This document shows positions 40,264 through 50,532 of a stretch of DNA of 64,000 bases, one piece after another. The translations under genes were made by a program, and so were the position numbers. The notes beneath the pieces are model-generated. The model was given only the letters and a program-made list of their open reading frames with translations, had not been told where the DNA came from and did not search any database. Numbering within the stretch: the first letter of the stretch is position 1; each line of letters opens with the position of its first letter. Source of the DNA: Planococcus halotolerans (GTDB lineage: Bacteria > Bacillota > Bacilli > Bacillales_A > Planococcaceae); assembly GCF_003289955.1 (NCBI RefSeq), contig NZ_QLZR01000002.1:62001-126000 (forward strand). The letters run 5' to 3'.

Positions 40264-40740
40264 TTATTTAAGGAAACGTTTCACCATTTTACCCGCTGGC
40301 AAACGAGATGCCCATTTGTTTCCAGTGCTGGCTAATCTGCTGACTACCATAAGCAGATCTTCGTCACCAGCCCAATGGGATGTTACAACTTCCTTCGGAT
40401 ACTTGTTCAACAATGAGTTTACAATATAAACTGCCACAACCACATCATCGGCAAAACCGGCAGGCCCCATGATAGCTTCAGGCAGTAAATCGACCGGTGC
40501 AAAGAAATAAAGGATCCCCGCTCCGATCATCGACTTGCTTTTGCTGTCGATGCGACTGTCAAGCATCATTTTCATCAGTAAATGGAAAAAATCCGGAGCA
40601 AACAATACGTACTTCAGGAATTTGCTTCCCTTGCCGTTTTTACTATCTACCCAGTTTTGAATCTTGTATCGCAGCTTCTGATAAAAATCACGTTGATCTT
40701 CTTCGCTTGGAAGTGGTTTTTTCAGATTTTCGTTCGTCAT
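40264..40740 (-). CDS. YkvA-family (DUF1232) protein
   Basis: 158 residues. The DUF1232 core (MIGAGILYFFAPVDLLPEAIMGPAGFADDVVVAVYIVNSLL) is plain, with DLLP and DDVVVA motifs and one or two membrane helices. GGGGGAG lies 5 bases before the ATG at 40740. Function unknown; in some bacteria such proteins cluster with envelope functions. Confidence 0.83.
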   Translation of the reverse strand: MTNENLKKPLPSEEDQRDFYQKLRYKIQNWVDSKNGKGSKFLKYVLFAPDFFHLLMKMMLDSRIDSKSKSMIGAGILYFFAPVDLLPEAIMGPAGFADDVVVAVYIVNSLLNKYPKEVVTSHWAGDEDLLMVVSRLASTGNKWASRLPAGKMVKRFLK

Positions 40741-40818
40741 TGGTTCTCCCCCTATATCCGTAATTGTCCTTATTATAACCATATGTGTCCTAAGAAAAAG
40801 CTTTAATGCAGTAAAACT

Positions 40819-41043
40819 TTAAAATTTCATGGTCACATTCGTAGCAACTCGTTCTCTTTCCGGATTTCCTTCAATAATATTGAATTTAACTTCTTGCCCT
40901 GGCATCAATACACCCAGATCCATATTGATAGAAATCGTTTCGACGAAAAATTCCTCACCTGTCTCAGCGACGATATAGCCGTATCCTTTATCTTCATCAA
41001 ACCATTTCACTTTTCCTTCGCCCCAAATTACTTCATCAGCCAT
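40819..41043 (-). CDS. Divergent cold-shock-domain protein
   Basis: 74 residues. The N-terminal half has the cold-shock RNP1-like KVKWFDEDKGYGYI, but RNP2 reads EEFFVETIS in place of DVFVHFSAI, and MDLGVLMPGQEVKFNIIEGNPERERVATNVTMKF completes the fold. The missing aromatic-His RNP2 suggests altered nucleic-acid binding. AGGAGG lies 9 bases before the ATG. A SigB-like promoter lies 41 bases upstream, unusual for a cold-shock gene. Confidence 0.78.
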   Translation of the reverse strand: MADEVIWGEGKVKWFDEDKGYGYIVAETGEEFFVETISINMDLGVLMPGQEVKFNIIEGNPERERVATNVTMKF

Positions 41044-41083
41044 AAAAAGAAACCTCCTAATTTCATATCCTCGATACTTTTTT

Positions 41084-41110
41084 ATACCCTCCCAAGCCAA
41101 CCGTTTAAAC
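41084..41110 (-). promoter_or_regulatory. SigB-type promoter of the divergent cold-shock gene
   Basis: On the minus strand a perfect GTTTAA (41105-41110), a 15-base spacer and a perfect GGGTAT (41084-41089). Confidence 0.7.
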
Positions 41111-41138
41111 TTCTTCTATAATAGGCTGTCTGCTTCCA

Positions 41139-41168
41139 TTAAAAAGAGGCCCACAATCGTGGACCTCC
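41139..41168 (-). terminator. Terminator of the neutral protease gene
   Basis: On the minus strand GAGGTCCAC/GTGGGCCTC (one mismatch) is followed by TTTTTAAT, about 30 bases after the stop. Confidence 0.85.
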
Positions 41169-41199
41169 AACGTGCCAATTAAAGTTCAGACTTAAATGG

Positions 41200-43298
<2,099 letters not shown>

Positions 43299-43718
43299 AT
43301 GTCAGCATTATTCACAACATCTGCAACAGCCACTGGTGGTCGTAAAGGAAGAGTCGCTTCCGATGACAAGGTATTGGATCTTCAATTGGTTTCTCCAAAA
43401 GAATTGGGTGGACCCGGAGGTGAAGGCACAACTCCTGAACAGTTATTCGCAGCAGGATATTCCGCCTGTTTTGATGGAGCATTGGATGTAATCATATTAA
43501 AAGAAAAAGCGGAAGTCTCCAGCACTTCCGTCAAAGCCGATGTTCATTTCCTCAAAGATGAAAGTGATGACGGCTACAAGATTGCTGTTACGATAAACGC
43601 CCACCTGGAAGGCGTGGATGAAGAAACTGCCAAAGACCTCGTAGATAAAGCGCATGCATTCTGCCCCTACTCAAAAGCGACCAATGGCAATATCGACGTT
43701 GAATTGAACATAATTTAA
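43299..43718 (+). CDS. Organic hydroperoxide resistance protein (Ohr)
   Basis: 139 residues of the OsmC/Ohr family with both redox cysteines: GYSACFDGAL and AHAFCPYSKATNGNIDVELN. Ohr reduces organic and lipid hydroperoxides with lipoyl-dependent reductants. AAAGGGG lies 8 bases before the ATG. No ohrR-type regulator gene is adjacent, unlike in many Bacillales. It stands alone with a terminator. Confidence 0.9.
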   Translation: MSALFTTSATATGGRKGRVASDDKVLDLQLVSPKELGGPGGEGTTPEQLFAAGYSACFDGALDVIILKEKAEVSSTSVKADVHFLKDESDDGYKIAVTINAHLEGVDEETAKDLVDKAHAFCPYSKATNGNIDVELNII

Positions 43719-43750
43719 AAATGAGCATAGTTTCCTTATCAATTTAAATA

Positions 43751-43793
43751 AAGCTGATGGAGAAAAATCATTGATTTTTCTCCATCAGCTTTT
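43751..43793 (+). terminator. Terminator of ohr
   Basis: AGCTGATGGAGAAAAATCA pairs perfectly with TGATTTTTCTCCATCAGCT (TTGA loop region), followed by TTTTGATATT. Confidence 0.85.
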
Positions 43794-43852
43794 GATATTG
43801 GAAAACATTTAACGAAACTTCCTTTGATGTCCGCTCCTTTAAGCTTTAAGAC

Positions 43853-43883
43853 CAAAAAAAGAGCCGCTCACAATGAGCAGCCC
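43853..43883 (-). terminator. Terminator of the cold-shock gene
   Basis: On the minus strand GGGCTGCTCA/TGAGCGGCTC around TTG is followed by TTTTTTT. Confidence 0.82.
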
Positions 43884-43890
43884 TTGGAGA

Positions 43891-44091
43891 TTACACTTTA
43901 GTTACGTTTGTAGCTTGAGGTCCGCGGTTGCCTTCCTCTACTTCAAATTCAACTTTTTGTCCTTCGTCAAGCGTTTTAAAGCCTTCGCCTTGGATCGCTG
44001 AGAAGTGTACGAATACGTCATCTCCGCCTTCAACTTCGATGAAGCCGAAACCTTTTTCTGAGTTAAACCATTTTACTGTACCTTCTTGCAT
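43891..44091 (-). CDS. Cold-shock protein (CspA family)
   Basis: 66 residues, canonical: [15 protein letters not shown] (RNP1) and [10 protein letters not shown] (RNP2), ending PQATNVTKV. It binds single-stranded nucleic acid as an RNA chaperone. AGGAGG lies before the ATG at 44091. The gene has a ~100-base leader with a striking perfect hairpin (44148-44202). It contrasts with the divergent paralogue at 40819-41043. Confidence 0.94.
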   Translation of the reverse strand: MQEGTVKWFNSEKGFGFIEVEGGDDVFVHFSAIQGEGFKTLDEGQKVEFEVEEGNRGPQATNVTKV

Positions 44092-44147
44092 GTTAAAAAA
44101 CCTCCTGATAATAAAAAAATTTTCAATATGGAATTTCAATAAAAAAA

Positions 44148-44202
44148 TTCACATATTCCAAAAAGTACCATCACTTGCTGATCACTTTTTGGAATATGTG
44201 AA
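44148..44202 (-). promoter_or_regulatory. Perfect 19-bp hairpin in the cold-shock leader
   Basis: Arms 44148-44166 (TTCACATATTCCAAAAAGT) and 44184-44202 are fully complementary over 19 bp, with a 17-base loop, and the minus strand continues TTTTTTTATT. It thus has the form of an intrinsic terminator inside the leader, about 60 bases before the start codon. Confidence 0.7.
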
Positions 44203-44514
44203 TAGCTGTTTGTGGTGAAGATAGTATTTATTTCCTTAATAATACCTAAATTGCGTGTAAGTGTCAAACAAATCTAAATATTTATAATTATTTTTTTAGA
44301 AACTGTTTCTTTCCGTTGCATTTCAATTTCTCTAATTGCATTTTGCCAAATCGTTTGGCATCTGTCCAGTAAAAAGCCTCTGCAGCCTGGTCAAATTCCG
44401 AAGTTTGTATTGCCTCTGCCTTTCCCGTAAAATGGGGATAAAGAAACTCAGGACGAAACTTTTCAGACATTCAATCGTATATATAAGGAATAGCATTGAA
44501 GGAGTGACTTTCGC

Positions 44515-45213
44515 ATGAAGCGAGTCCAAAACTTTATAAGACGCCAGTCGGTCAGCCTTCCGATTACGGGAGTGATGTTCCCCATCCTATACCTGGGTGC
44601 GGAAATCGGATTGCTCGCTTCAGGAGCAGTGGCAGCCGGAACCTATCTTGCCAGTAATTCAACGATCAAACAAGTACAATTCTCTTCCACTTCCAAGGAA
44701 TTGGGGATGACGAGAAGTGAATATAAACATGTACTCAAACAAGTCCAGGAAGCCAAGACAAAAACAAAACGGCTGCAAGGACATTACTACCGTGTACGCT
44801 CCATCTCTTCCTTCAGGCAATTGATGGAGATGACAAAGCTTGCGAACAAAATCATTACTGTCGTTCAGCAAAACCCGAGAAAATTTTATCTGGCTGAGTC
44901 CTTTTTTTATTCGCATCTGGATACTGCGATGGAATTGACCGAAAAATACACTTTGCTGGTCGGACAGCCTGTGAAAGACCGCGACATCAAAATCGCCTTA
45001 CAGGACACACGAGATACCCTGCAGTCGATGAATCGTGTTATGGAAAATGATTTGAAGAAAGTACTGTCTTCCGATGTGGAACAGCTTCGGATGGAACTTG
45101 ACTATGCCCGCCTGGCGGTCGACAAACAGCAAAATCAGAAACTATTGGTTCAACCCCCGGCCGATGACGAAGGAGACGTGGAAAATGAACGAAAATCAAT
45201 CGACTCGAAGTGA
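44515..45213 (+). CDS. xpaC: XpaC-like membrane protein
   Basis: 232 residues. Two N-terminal hydrophobic segments ([33 protein letters not shown]) precede a long charged coiled-coil region and a Gln/Pro/Asp-rich tail. This matches XpaC, annotated as 5-bromo-4-chloroindolyl phosphate hydrolysis protein, which is always paired with TelA. AAGGAG lies before the ATG. The telA frame begins 29 bases before the xpaC stop. Confidence 0.85.
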   Translation: MKRVQNFIRRQSVSLPITGVMFPILYLGAEIGLLASGAVAAGTYLASNSTIKQVQFSSTSKELGMTRSEYKHVLKQVQEAKTKTKRLQGHYYRVRSISSFRQLMEMTKLANKIITVVQQNPRKFYLAESFFYSHLDTAMELTEKYTLLVGQPVKDRDIKIALQDTRDTLQSMNRVMENDLKKVLSSDVEQLRMELDYARLAVDKQQNQKLLVQPPADDEGDVENERKSIDSK

Positions 45214-46366
45214 ATTGGATGATTTGCTGGAATCGCCATTCGGCATCCAGATGGAAAAAGAGCAATCCCCTGCCGAACAGCAATCCGGCCGTCCCGTACT
45301 GTTAATGGACAAATTATCAAATGAGGACAAGAAAAAAGCGCAGGAGCTGGCGAAACAGATTCCAGCCGGCAACCACGAAGCGATTTTGACATACGGCGCA
45401 AATGCCCAAAGCCAGCTGGGCAATTTCTCTCACAAGATGCTCGACCATGTGCAGCAGAAAGATATCGGCCCCGTTGGCGACGTGTTGCATGACTTGATGA
45501 AGAAATTGCAGGAATTGAATCCGGAGGAATTGACGGAGACGAAAAAGTCCGGCATCCGGAAACTGTTTGCGAAAGCTAAATATTCTGTTCAGGAAATCAT
45601 GACCAAATACCAGAAACTGAGCACGCAAGTCGACCGCATCAGCATCCAGCTGGACCATTCGAAACGCGGCCTGCTGGAAGATGTTCAAATGCTCGAAGAA
45701 TTGTACGATCAGAACAAAATGTATTTCCAGGCACTCAATGTCTACATCGCCGCCGCTGAACTGAAACGCGATGAAATCCTGAATGAGACCATACCTGCAC
45801 TCCGCAAAAAAGCGGAGGCATCCGATGACCAGATGGCTTATCAGGAAGTCAACGATATGGTGCAATTTGTCGACCGACTGGACAAGCGTTTATATGATCT
45901 CCAGTTGTCCCGGCAAATCACCATCCAGAGCGCACCGCAAATCCGGATGATCCAGCAGACCAACCAGACTTTGGCTGAGAAGATCCAGTCGTCAATCATG
46001 ACTTCGATTCCGCTCTGGAAAAACCAGATTGCAATCGCTTTGACGCTCAATAAACAGATGAAAGCCGTGGAAGCTCAGAAACAGGTTACTTCCACCACCA
46101 ACGATCTTTTATTGAAAAACTCCGAAATGCTGAAAATGAATTCAATTGAGACCGCCAAGGAAAATGAGCGCGGCATCATCGAAATTGAAACATTGAAAAA
46201 AACTCAGGAAAATCTGCTTACCACTATTGAAGAGACTTTGCAGATCCAAAGCGAAGGACGCAAAAATCGCCGCGCCGCTGAAATGGAAATCGGCAAAATG
46301 GAAGTGGAACTCAAACAGCGCCTGCTGGCCATCCACGAAGGCGAAAATTCCAGAAATCAACAATAG
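45185..46366 (+). CDS. telA: TelA/YceH-like toxic-anion-resistance protein
   Basis: 393 residues, almost entirely helical, with long coiled coils ([63 protein letters not shown]), as in TelA. No membrane segment. AAGGAG lies 10 bases before the ATG at 45185; the overlap with xpaC points to coupled translation. Known roles are resistance to toxic anions and cell-envelope antimicrobials; the mechanism is unclear. Confidence 0.88.
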   Translation: MNENQSTRSELDDLLESPFGIQMEKEQSPAEQQSGRPVLLMDKLSNEDKKKAQELAKQIPAGNHEAILTYGANAQSQLGNFSHKMLDHVQQKDIGPVGDVLHDLMKKLQELNPEELTETKKSGIRKLFAKAKYSVQEIMTKYQKLSTQVDRISIQLDHSKRGLLEDVQMLEELYDQNKMYFQALNVYIAAAELKRDEILNETIPALRKKAEASDDQMAYQEVNDMVQFVDRLDKRLYDLQLSRQITIQSAPQIRMIQQTNQTLAEKIQSSIMTSIPLWKNQIAIALTLNKQMKAVEAQKQVTSTTNDLLLKNSEMLKMNSIETAKENERGIIEIETLKKTQENLLTTIEETLQIQSEGRKNRRAAEMEIGKMEVELKQRLLAIHEGENSRNQQ

Positions 46367-46367
46367 A

Positions 46368-46406
46368 AAATCCCGTGAAGCTTATCTGCTTCACGGGATT
46401 TTTTCG
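46368..46406 (+). terminator. Terminator of xpaC-telA
   Basis: AATCCCGTGAAGC pairs perfectly with GCTTCACGGGATT around TTATCT, followed by TTTTC. Confidence 0.92.
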
Positions 46407-46425
46407 CTTGTTGAGAATAAATGCC

Positions 46426-46586
46426 TTTTCCACTTTAAATTTTCAATTCTATATTTTTACTCCGGACAGTATTTGTGCTGCTCCGGACAGTATTTTTCTT
46501 CTGAAGACAGTATTCCCTTTTAAATGGAAAAAAACTCATGAAAAACTCGATTAATTCGGCGATTTCCCATAGTTTAAATGGAAAAA
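46426..46586. repeat. Phased short repeats between telA and yojO
   Basis: GACAGTATT-type units stand at 46465, 46486 and 46506 (CTCCGGACAG at the first two), 20-21 bp apart, so on the same DNA face. A 14-bp direct repeat TTTAAATGGAAAAA occurs at 46519-46532 and 46573-46586, and a near-reverse copy at 46426-46439. The region lies between convergent 3' ends, not at a known promoter. Confidence 0.7.
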
Positions 46587-46611
46587 CAAAGCTCAAAACG
46601 AAAATCCATAC

Positions 46612-48465
46612 TTAACCCGACTGGATAACCAGATGCAAGGTCCGTTTCAGCAAACGCAGCGTCTGGTCAACGAAATGTTCGAGCGAGTCGGCACTCACGG
46701 ATTTATTGCCATACATCATGCGGTAGAAAGCAGCCTGCTCTTCTGTGATCGGTTCACTGCTGAGAAAGAGGTGCAGCAGCTCTACCCCTTCTTTCTTCGC
46801 TTCCGCCACAGAATTCGCTGTATCGACCACTCCGTTTTCCGCGTAATTATATGCCGACGGCTCACCATCCGAGAATACCAGCAGGAAGCGGTGTTTCTCG
46901 CGCCGGCGCTTGACCCGGTCGGTCATCCAGCGGATTGCAAAGCCGTCCCGGTTATCTTCATGCGCCTCGAATGATACAATCTCCTGCGCATGGTCGCGCA
47001 TGCCGTCTTCGAATTTATGCATCCACTCAAAATAATTCGGCTGTTCAGTGTCGCTTGCTTCATATGCATCTTCATAAAACAGCACAATTTCATGTGGTAT
47101 GCCGAGTCCGCGAAGCACATCGTGGAACAGCAGCACAGCCTGTTTGGTTTCGTCCAATTTATCAACCATCGAAGCAGAACCGTCAATCAGCAGGCAGAAT
47201 ACTGCGTCTAATTCCTTGGAAGGCGCAGATTTTCGGTAAAACGGCTTCGGACGCTCTTCAAGTGCAAGCGGCAGCAGGTTTTTAGACAGCCTTCCGGCAT
47301 TTAAATTGGCGCGGTAATCCTGATGGCGCTGTGTAATGCGCTTTTTCAATTCCTTCAGCAGGGCCCGCACATATGGCGCCTGCTTCCTGCGCCAATCGGC
47401 TATTTGCCGGCTATGGTCAACATGCGCCAACAGCCGCTGTTCGTGGTAAACGACCTGTTCATTGGCGCGGCCGAATTTGCCGCCTGCTTTTTTCGGTCCG
47501 CTTTCCATCTCCCTGTCTTCTTCATCGTTATCTTCCAAATGATCACCGCTTGAATCTCCCCTGCCGGTCTGCTTCACTTCATCCGCGCCAGCTTCCTCCC
47601 GCCCGCCTGTAGCCAGCTGCGAATCACCGCGTTCGAGTTCAAATTCCATGGCAGGCGTATCAGTCATTTCATTTTCGCGGTGCCAGGTATTAAACCATTC
47701 CTCGATTGTTTCAATTTCTTCCTGTTCTTCCGTTTTTTCAGCTTCAATGCCTTCATGGTAATGAAACGGAGGAGCTTTATCCGCTGCGTCACCGAAAGTG
47801 TAATAAGTATGAACCATATCGTTTTTCAGCAAATATTCGAGCCGTCCTGTCATCTGCTCCACAATTGCAGCTGAATCGGCAGTCGACCTTGCATCAAACA
47901 ATCCTTTCCAAATCAGCAGTACAGCGCCCCACTCGTTATCCATTTCAGTTTCGATATCGCGCAGGCTCAGGTATGCCGCATTTAGAAAAGCGTCCGCCAG
48001 AAAGCCTTTTTTCAGGTTCTGATTGAACTGATCCTGATGATATTCGCGGTAAACCTGTTCACGAACAGCAAACGCTGCTGCTGTTCCTGGCCGTTCTTTG
48101 ATTATCTTCTCTGACAGCCTGAATTCTTCCGCACACAGCAGCAGCTGTCTCCTCAATGAGGATACTGGGGATTGTTCAGCTATTAAGTCCTTCCATGCCG
48201 ACAAACCGAAATTTCTCCAAAAGCCGGCACTAAGCAAATAGACATCCGAAAGATAGCCTTGCTGCTCTGTGTATTTTGTGCGATGCCTCCAGAACACACT
48301 GACAGAAACCGACGACTCGGTTGGCCGAAATTCGATCAATTTACGGGTCGTTACCTTCAGGTAAGGGGCATCGGCCAATGCGCCAGCAAGCATTTCCATC
48401 CGGTAGAGCATTTTCGTATCGATTGTTTCATTATTAAATTGGATAAAGCGATTGACTGACGCCAT
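46612..48465 (-). CDS. yojO: VWA/CobT-like protein YojO
   Basis: 617 residues. The C-terminal ~190 residues form a VWA domain with MIDAS motif CLLIDGSASM and FSDGEPSAYN; the N-terminal ~400 residues are helical with an acidic Asp/Glu/Gly region. This matches the CobT-like partner of MoxR-type AAA ATPases. It follows yojN by 9 bases, and both are separated from odhAB only by two small genes, as in Bacillus, where yojO lies beside odhAB. The ATG at 48465 is preferred over the GTG at 48474, which overlaps the AGGTG site. Confidence 0.88.
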   Translation of the reverse strand: MASVNRFIQFNNETIDTKMLYRMEMLAGALADAPYLKVTTRKLIEFRPTESSVSVSVFWRHRTKYTEQQGYLSDVYLLSAGFWRNFGLSAWKDLIAEQSPVSSLRRQLLLCAEEFRLSEKIIKERPGTAAAFAVREQVYREYHQDQFNQNLKKGFLADAFLNAAYLSLRDIETEMDNEWGAVLLIWKGLFDARSTADSAAIVEQMTGRLEYLLKNDMVHTYYTFGDAADKAPPFHYHEGIEAEKTEEQEEIETIEEWFNTWHRENEMTDTPAMEFELERGDSQLATGGREEAGADEVKQTGRGDSSGDHLEDNDEEDREMESGPKKAGGKFGRANEQVVYHEQRLLAHVDHSRQIADWRRKQAPYVRALLKELKKRITQRHQDYRANLNAGRLSKNLLPLALEERPKPFYRKSAPSKELDAVFCLLIDGSASMVDKLDETKQAVLLFHDVLRGLGIPHEIVLFYEDAYEASDTEQPNYFEWMHKFEDGMRDHAQEIVSFEAHEDNRDGFAIRWMTDRVKRRREKHRFLLVFSDGEPSAYNYAENGVVDTANSVAEAKKEGVELLHLFLSSEPITEEQAAFYRMMYGNKSVSADSLEHFVDQTLRLLKRTLHLVIQSG

Positions 48466-48474
48466 CCCATTCAC

Positions 48475-49332
48475 CTACTTTTTCCAAGTATTGGCCAAGT
48501 CCATGAACAGTTCCCGTTCACTTTCATCTTCCAGCTTTTGTGCAATGGCATAATTGACGGCACGGATCGGATCCATATGTTCAGCCAGCGCGGTCGCATC
48601 CAGTAAACTGCGGATTGACGCTGCTTCTTCTGACAGCAACCCATTTTCGACCTGCTTCATCAGATCCTCAGCCAAATTCAGCATGAATCCCTTTAATTTT
48701 GGTTCAGCCTGTGGAAATTCACGGTCCCATAATTCAGAAAGCTGCTGACCGGTAAGATAAGGGATCGGGTAAGCAATAAAGCGGTTTTTCAACGCTTCGT
48801 TCATGGGCGCCGTACCGATATAGCCTTCATTGATTGCCGCAATTACACCGAAGTCGGGATGGGCTTCAATCACTTCTCCCGTAAACGGATTCGTCATCAT
48901 GCGGCGATGGTCAAGCGCTGAATGCAGGATCGGTAAAGTCTCCGCTTTCGCCATATTGATTTCATCGATATAAAGCAAATGCCCTTTTTTCATGGCTGTC
49001 ACTACAGGACCTTCGATAAATTCGATTTGGCTTTGGCCATCGCGCTGCACCAAGGTCTTAAAACCAAGCAGCGCCTCAGCGTCAAGGTCCACGGAACTGT
49101 TGATGCTTTGCATCGGCTGACCAAAAACAGCTGAAATCGATTCAGCCATCCGAGTCTTCCCCGCTCCTGTCGGCCCTTTTAACAGAACAGGCTTGCGCAG
49201 GACGACTGCTGCCATAACATCTTCCCAAAGATTGGCGTCTGGCGAAATATAGCCTCCTGTGCCGATTAATTTCTCGTAGCCTTCATGTTTTCTGTTTTTC
49301 CGTTCGCTTATTTCCTTCTCGATAAAATCCAT
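48475..49332 (-). CDS. yojN: MoxR/NorQ-type AAA ATPase YojN
   Basis: 285 residues, one AAA+ domain: Walker A GPTGAGKT (residues 53-60), Walker B LLYIDEIN, sensor-type NPFTGEVIEAHPDFGVIAAIN, and the arginine region after. MoxR-family ATPases load metals or remodel complexes with a VWA partner, here yojO immediately downstream. GAGAGGG lies before the ATG at 49332. The upstream DUF6501 gene ends at a terminator only 20 bases from the start, so expression may rely on read-through. Confidence 0.88.
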   Translation of the reverse strand: MDFIEKEISERKNRKHEGYEKLIGTGGYISPDANLWEDVMAAVVLRKPVLLKGPTGAGKTRMAESISAVFGQPMQSINSSVDLDAEALLGFKTLVQRDGQSQIEFIEGPVVTAMKKGHLLYIDEINMAKAETLPILHSALDHRRMMTNPFTGEVIEAHPDFGVIAAINEGYIGTAPMNEALKNRFIAYPIPYLTGQQLSELWDREFPQAEPKLKGFMLNLAEDLMKQVENGLLSEEAASIRSLLDATALAEHMDPIRAVNYAIAQKLEDESERELFMDLANTWKK

Positions 49333-49352
49333 AAAACAACCCTCTCTCCATA

Positions 49353-49378
49353 GAAAAAACCGATGTGCATGCATCGGC
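49353..49378 (-). terminator. Terminator between DUF6501 and yojN
   Basis: On the minus strand CCGATG/CATCGG around CATGCA is followed by TTTTTTC. It lies 20 bases before the yojN start, leaving no room for a separate promoter. Confidence 0.75.
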
Positions 49379-49397
49379 TCTTGTCATTTTTCAAAGT

Positions 49398-49595
49398 TTA
49401 TTCGAAATAAGTTTTATAGAACCCGCCAATTTTACCTGTATTGTCCACAACAAAGATAAATTCATCGGTTTCGTTTTTCACTTCATATGTTTTACCGGCA
49501 GTCAGTACGTTCGATACCAGGAATTTCGCCGCGTCTGTATGCGTGCAAGTTACCGTACGGATCGTTTCTTTTGTTAGCCATTCGTTATGAATCAC
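49398..49595 (-). CDS. DUF6501-like small protein
   Basis: 65 residues: MIHNEWLTKETIRTVTCTHTDAAKFLVSNVLTAGKTYEVKNETDEFIFVVDNTGKIGGFYKTYFE, matching small Bacillales DUF6501 proteins of unknown function. The GTG at 49595 follows an AAAGG-AGG site; the longer frame overlaps the promoter. Its SigA promoter and a terminator bracket it. Confidence 0.8.
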   Translation of the reverse strand: MIHNEWLTKETIRTVTCTHTDAAKFLVSNVLTAGKTYEVKNETDEFIFVVDNTGKIGGFYKTYFE

Positions 49596-49629
49596 AGTCC
49601 TCATCCTTTTCTGTATGTCTATGTATTCT

Positions 49630-49658
49630 AGTATAAGGAAAACAGCAGCTATTTTCAA
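49630..49658 (-). promoter_or_regulatory. SigA promoter of the DUF6501 gene
   Basis: On the minus strand TTGAAA (49653-49658), a 17-base spacer and TATACT (49630-49635), 34 bases before the start codon. It probably also drives yojNO by read-through. Confidence 0.65.
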
Positions 49659-49678
49659 ATAAGCATTGCTTCAAAGCA

Positions 49679-50269
49679 TTACTTCCGCATTTTTCTCTCT
49701 TTGTATATATACCTTCCCAGCAGCAACGCAAGAATCGCCACCGACAGCAATGTTAAAAATCCCTGCAAGTGATTCAGTATTGAATTATAGGCATAAGGGA
49801 AAGTACGTCCCAGATTAAAATAGACCATCATCCACACAAAGCCTGCCGTATAGGCATAAAGCATGTATTTAACAAATGGATACTTATTGGCGCCTACAAC
49901 ATACGGCATCGCCCAGCGGATGCCTGGCAGGAAAAAACTGAAGGAAATAGCGATTTCACCGTGTTTTTGCAAGAAGCCGGAAAAATTGTCAATCGGCTTT
50001 TTCAGCCATGTCCTGCTCAAACGGTCCAGCAGCTTTTGGCCAAAAAAACGTCCGATAAGATAGGCAAATGTATTGCTGGTGATCAAGCCAAGGTACGCTG
50101 AAATGAAAGCGTAAATAGGCTTGAAATAACTGATTTCGGTCAGGACACCGGAAAAAGCGGCGGCGACTTCGTTAGGAATCGGCATGCCGAATAATAACAG
50201 CCAATTGAAGATGAACATGCTGATATAGCCGTATTCTTTCACAATCTCCATAAAAAATGACAAATCCAT
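49679..50269 (-). CDS. DedA/SNARE-associated family membrane protein
   Basis: 196 residues with about five membrane helices. The DedA motifs FGMPIPNEVAAAFSGVLTE, TWLKKPIDNFSGFLQKHGEIAISFSFFLPGIRWAMPYVVG and NKYPFVKYMLYAYTAGFVWM are clear (the F-x-R-x-(P)G type loop reads FFLPGIRWAMP). DedA proteins are lipid scramblases or transporters needed for membrane homeostasis. GGCGG lies 9 bases before the ATG. Confidence 0.85.
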   Translation of the reverse strand: MDLSFFMEIVKEYGYISMFIFNWLLLFGMPIPNEVAAAFSGVLTEISYFKPIYAFISAYLGLITSNTFAYLIGRFFGQKLLDRLSRTWLKKPIDNFSGFLQKHGEIAISFSFFLPGIRWAMPYVVGANKYPFVKYMLYAYTAGFVWMMVYFNLGRTFPYAYNSILNHLQGFLTLLSVAILALLLGRYIYKERKMRK

Positions 50270-50483
50270 CCCATTCGACCGCCTTTTGGCTCTTCTTACC
50301 TAATCATGACAAAAAAATGGAACCTCTGCAACGCAGAACTACCAGAAGCTAAAATTTATCAAAGCTCGGACAGGAAATTGTTAATGTGTAAGTTACAGTG
50401 AGTTTATCGAACAAATACTAATAAAGAACTACCATGAATTTCAGCGGAATATCGACTACCTAGTTTATCTTAATTATCAATAT

Positions 50484-50520
50484 AAAAAACCGCCCACCAG
50501 CATCAAGCCGGTGGGCGGTT
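50484..50520 (-). terminator. Terminator of odhAB
   Basis: On the minus strand AACCGCCCACCGGC/GCTGGTGGGCGGTT around TTGAT is followed by TTTTTT. The rest of 50270-50483 shows nothing I recognise. Confidence 0.9.
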
Positions 50521-50532
50521 GAATTGATTTTA

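Noticed and set aside
44288-44470. A 60-codon minus-strand frame upstream of xpaC
   Set aside because: No ribosome site precedes its ATG, and it lies over the xpaC promoter region. It could still be a small gene, but I cannot support it.
46465-46515. Possible CRISPR array
   Set aside because: The repeats are only about 10-15 bases with 20-21-bp period, leave no spacer of normal length, and no cas gene is present.
50444-50454. GCGGAATATCG, as at the end of the mosaic repeat
   Set aside because: Only 11 bases match and no inverted partner or core lies nearby. It may be a remnant but could be chance.
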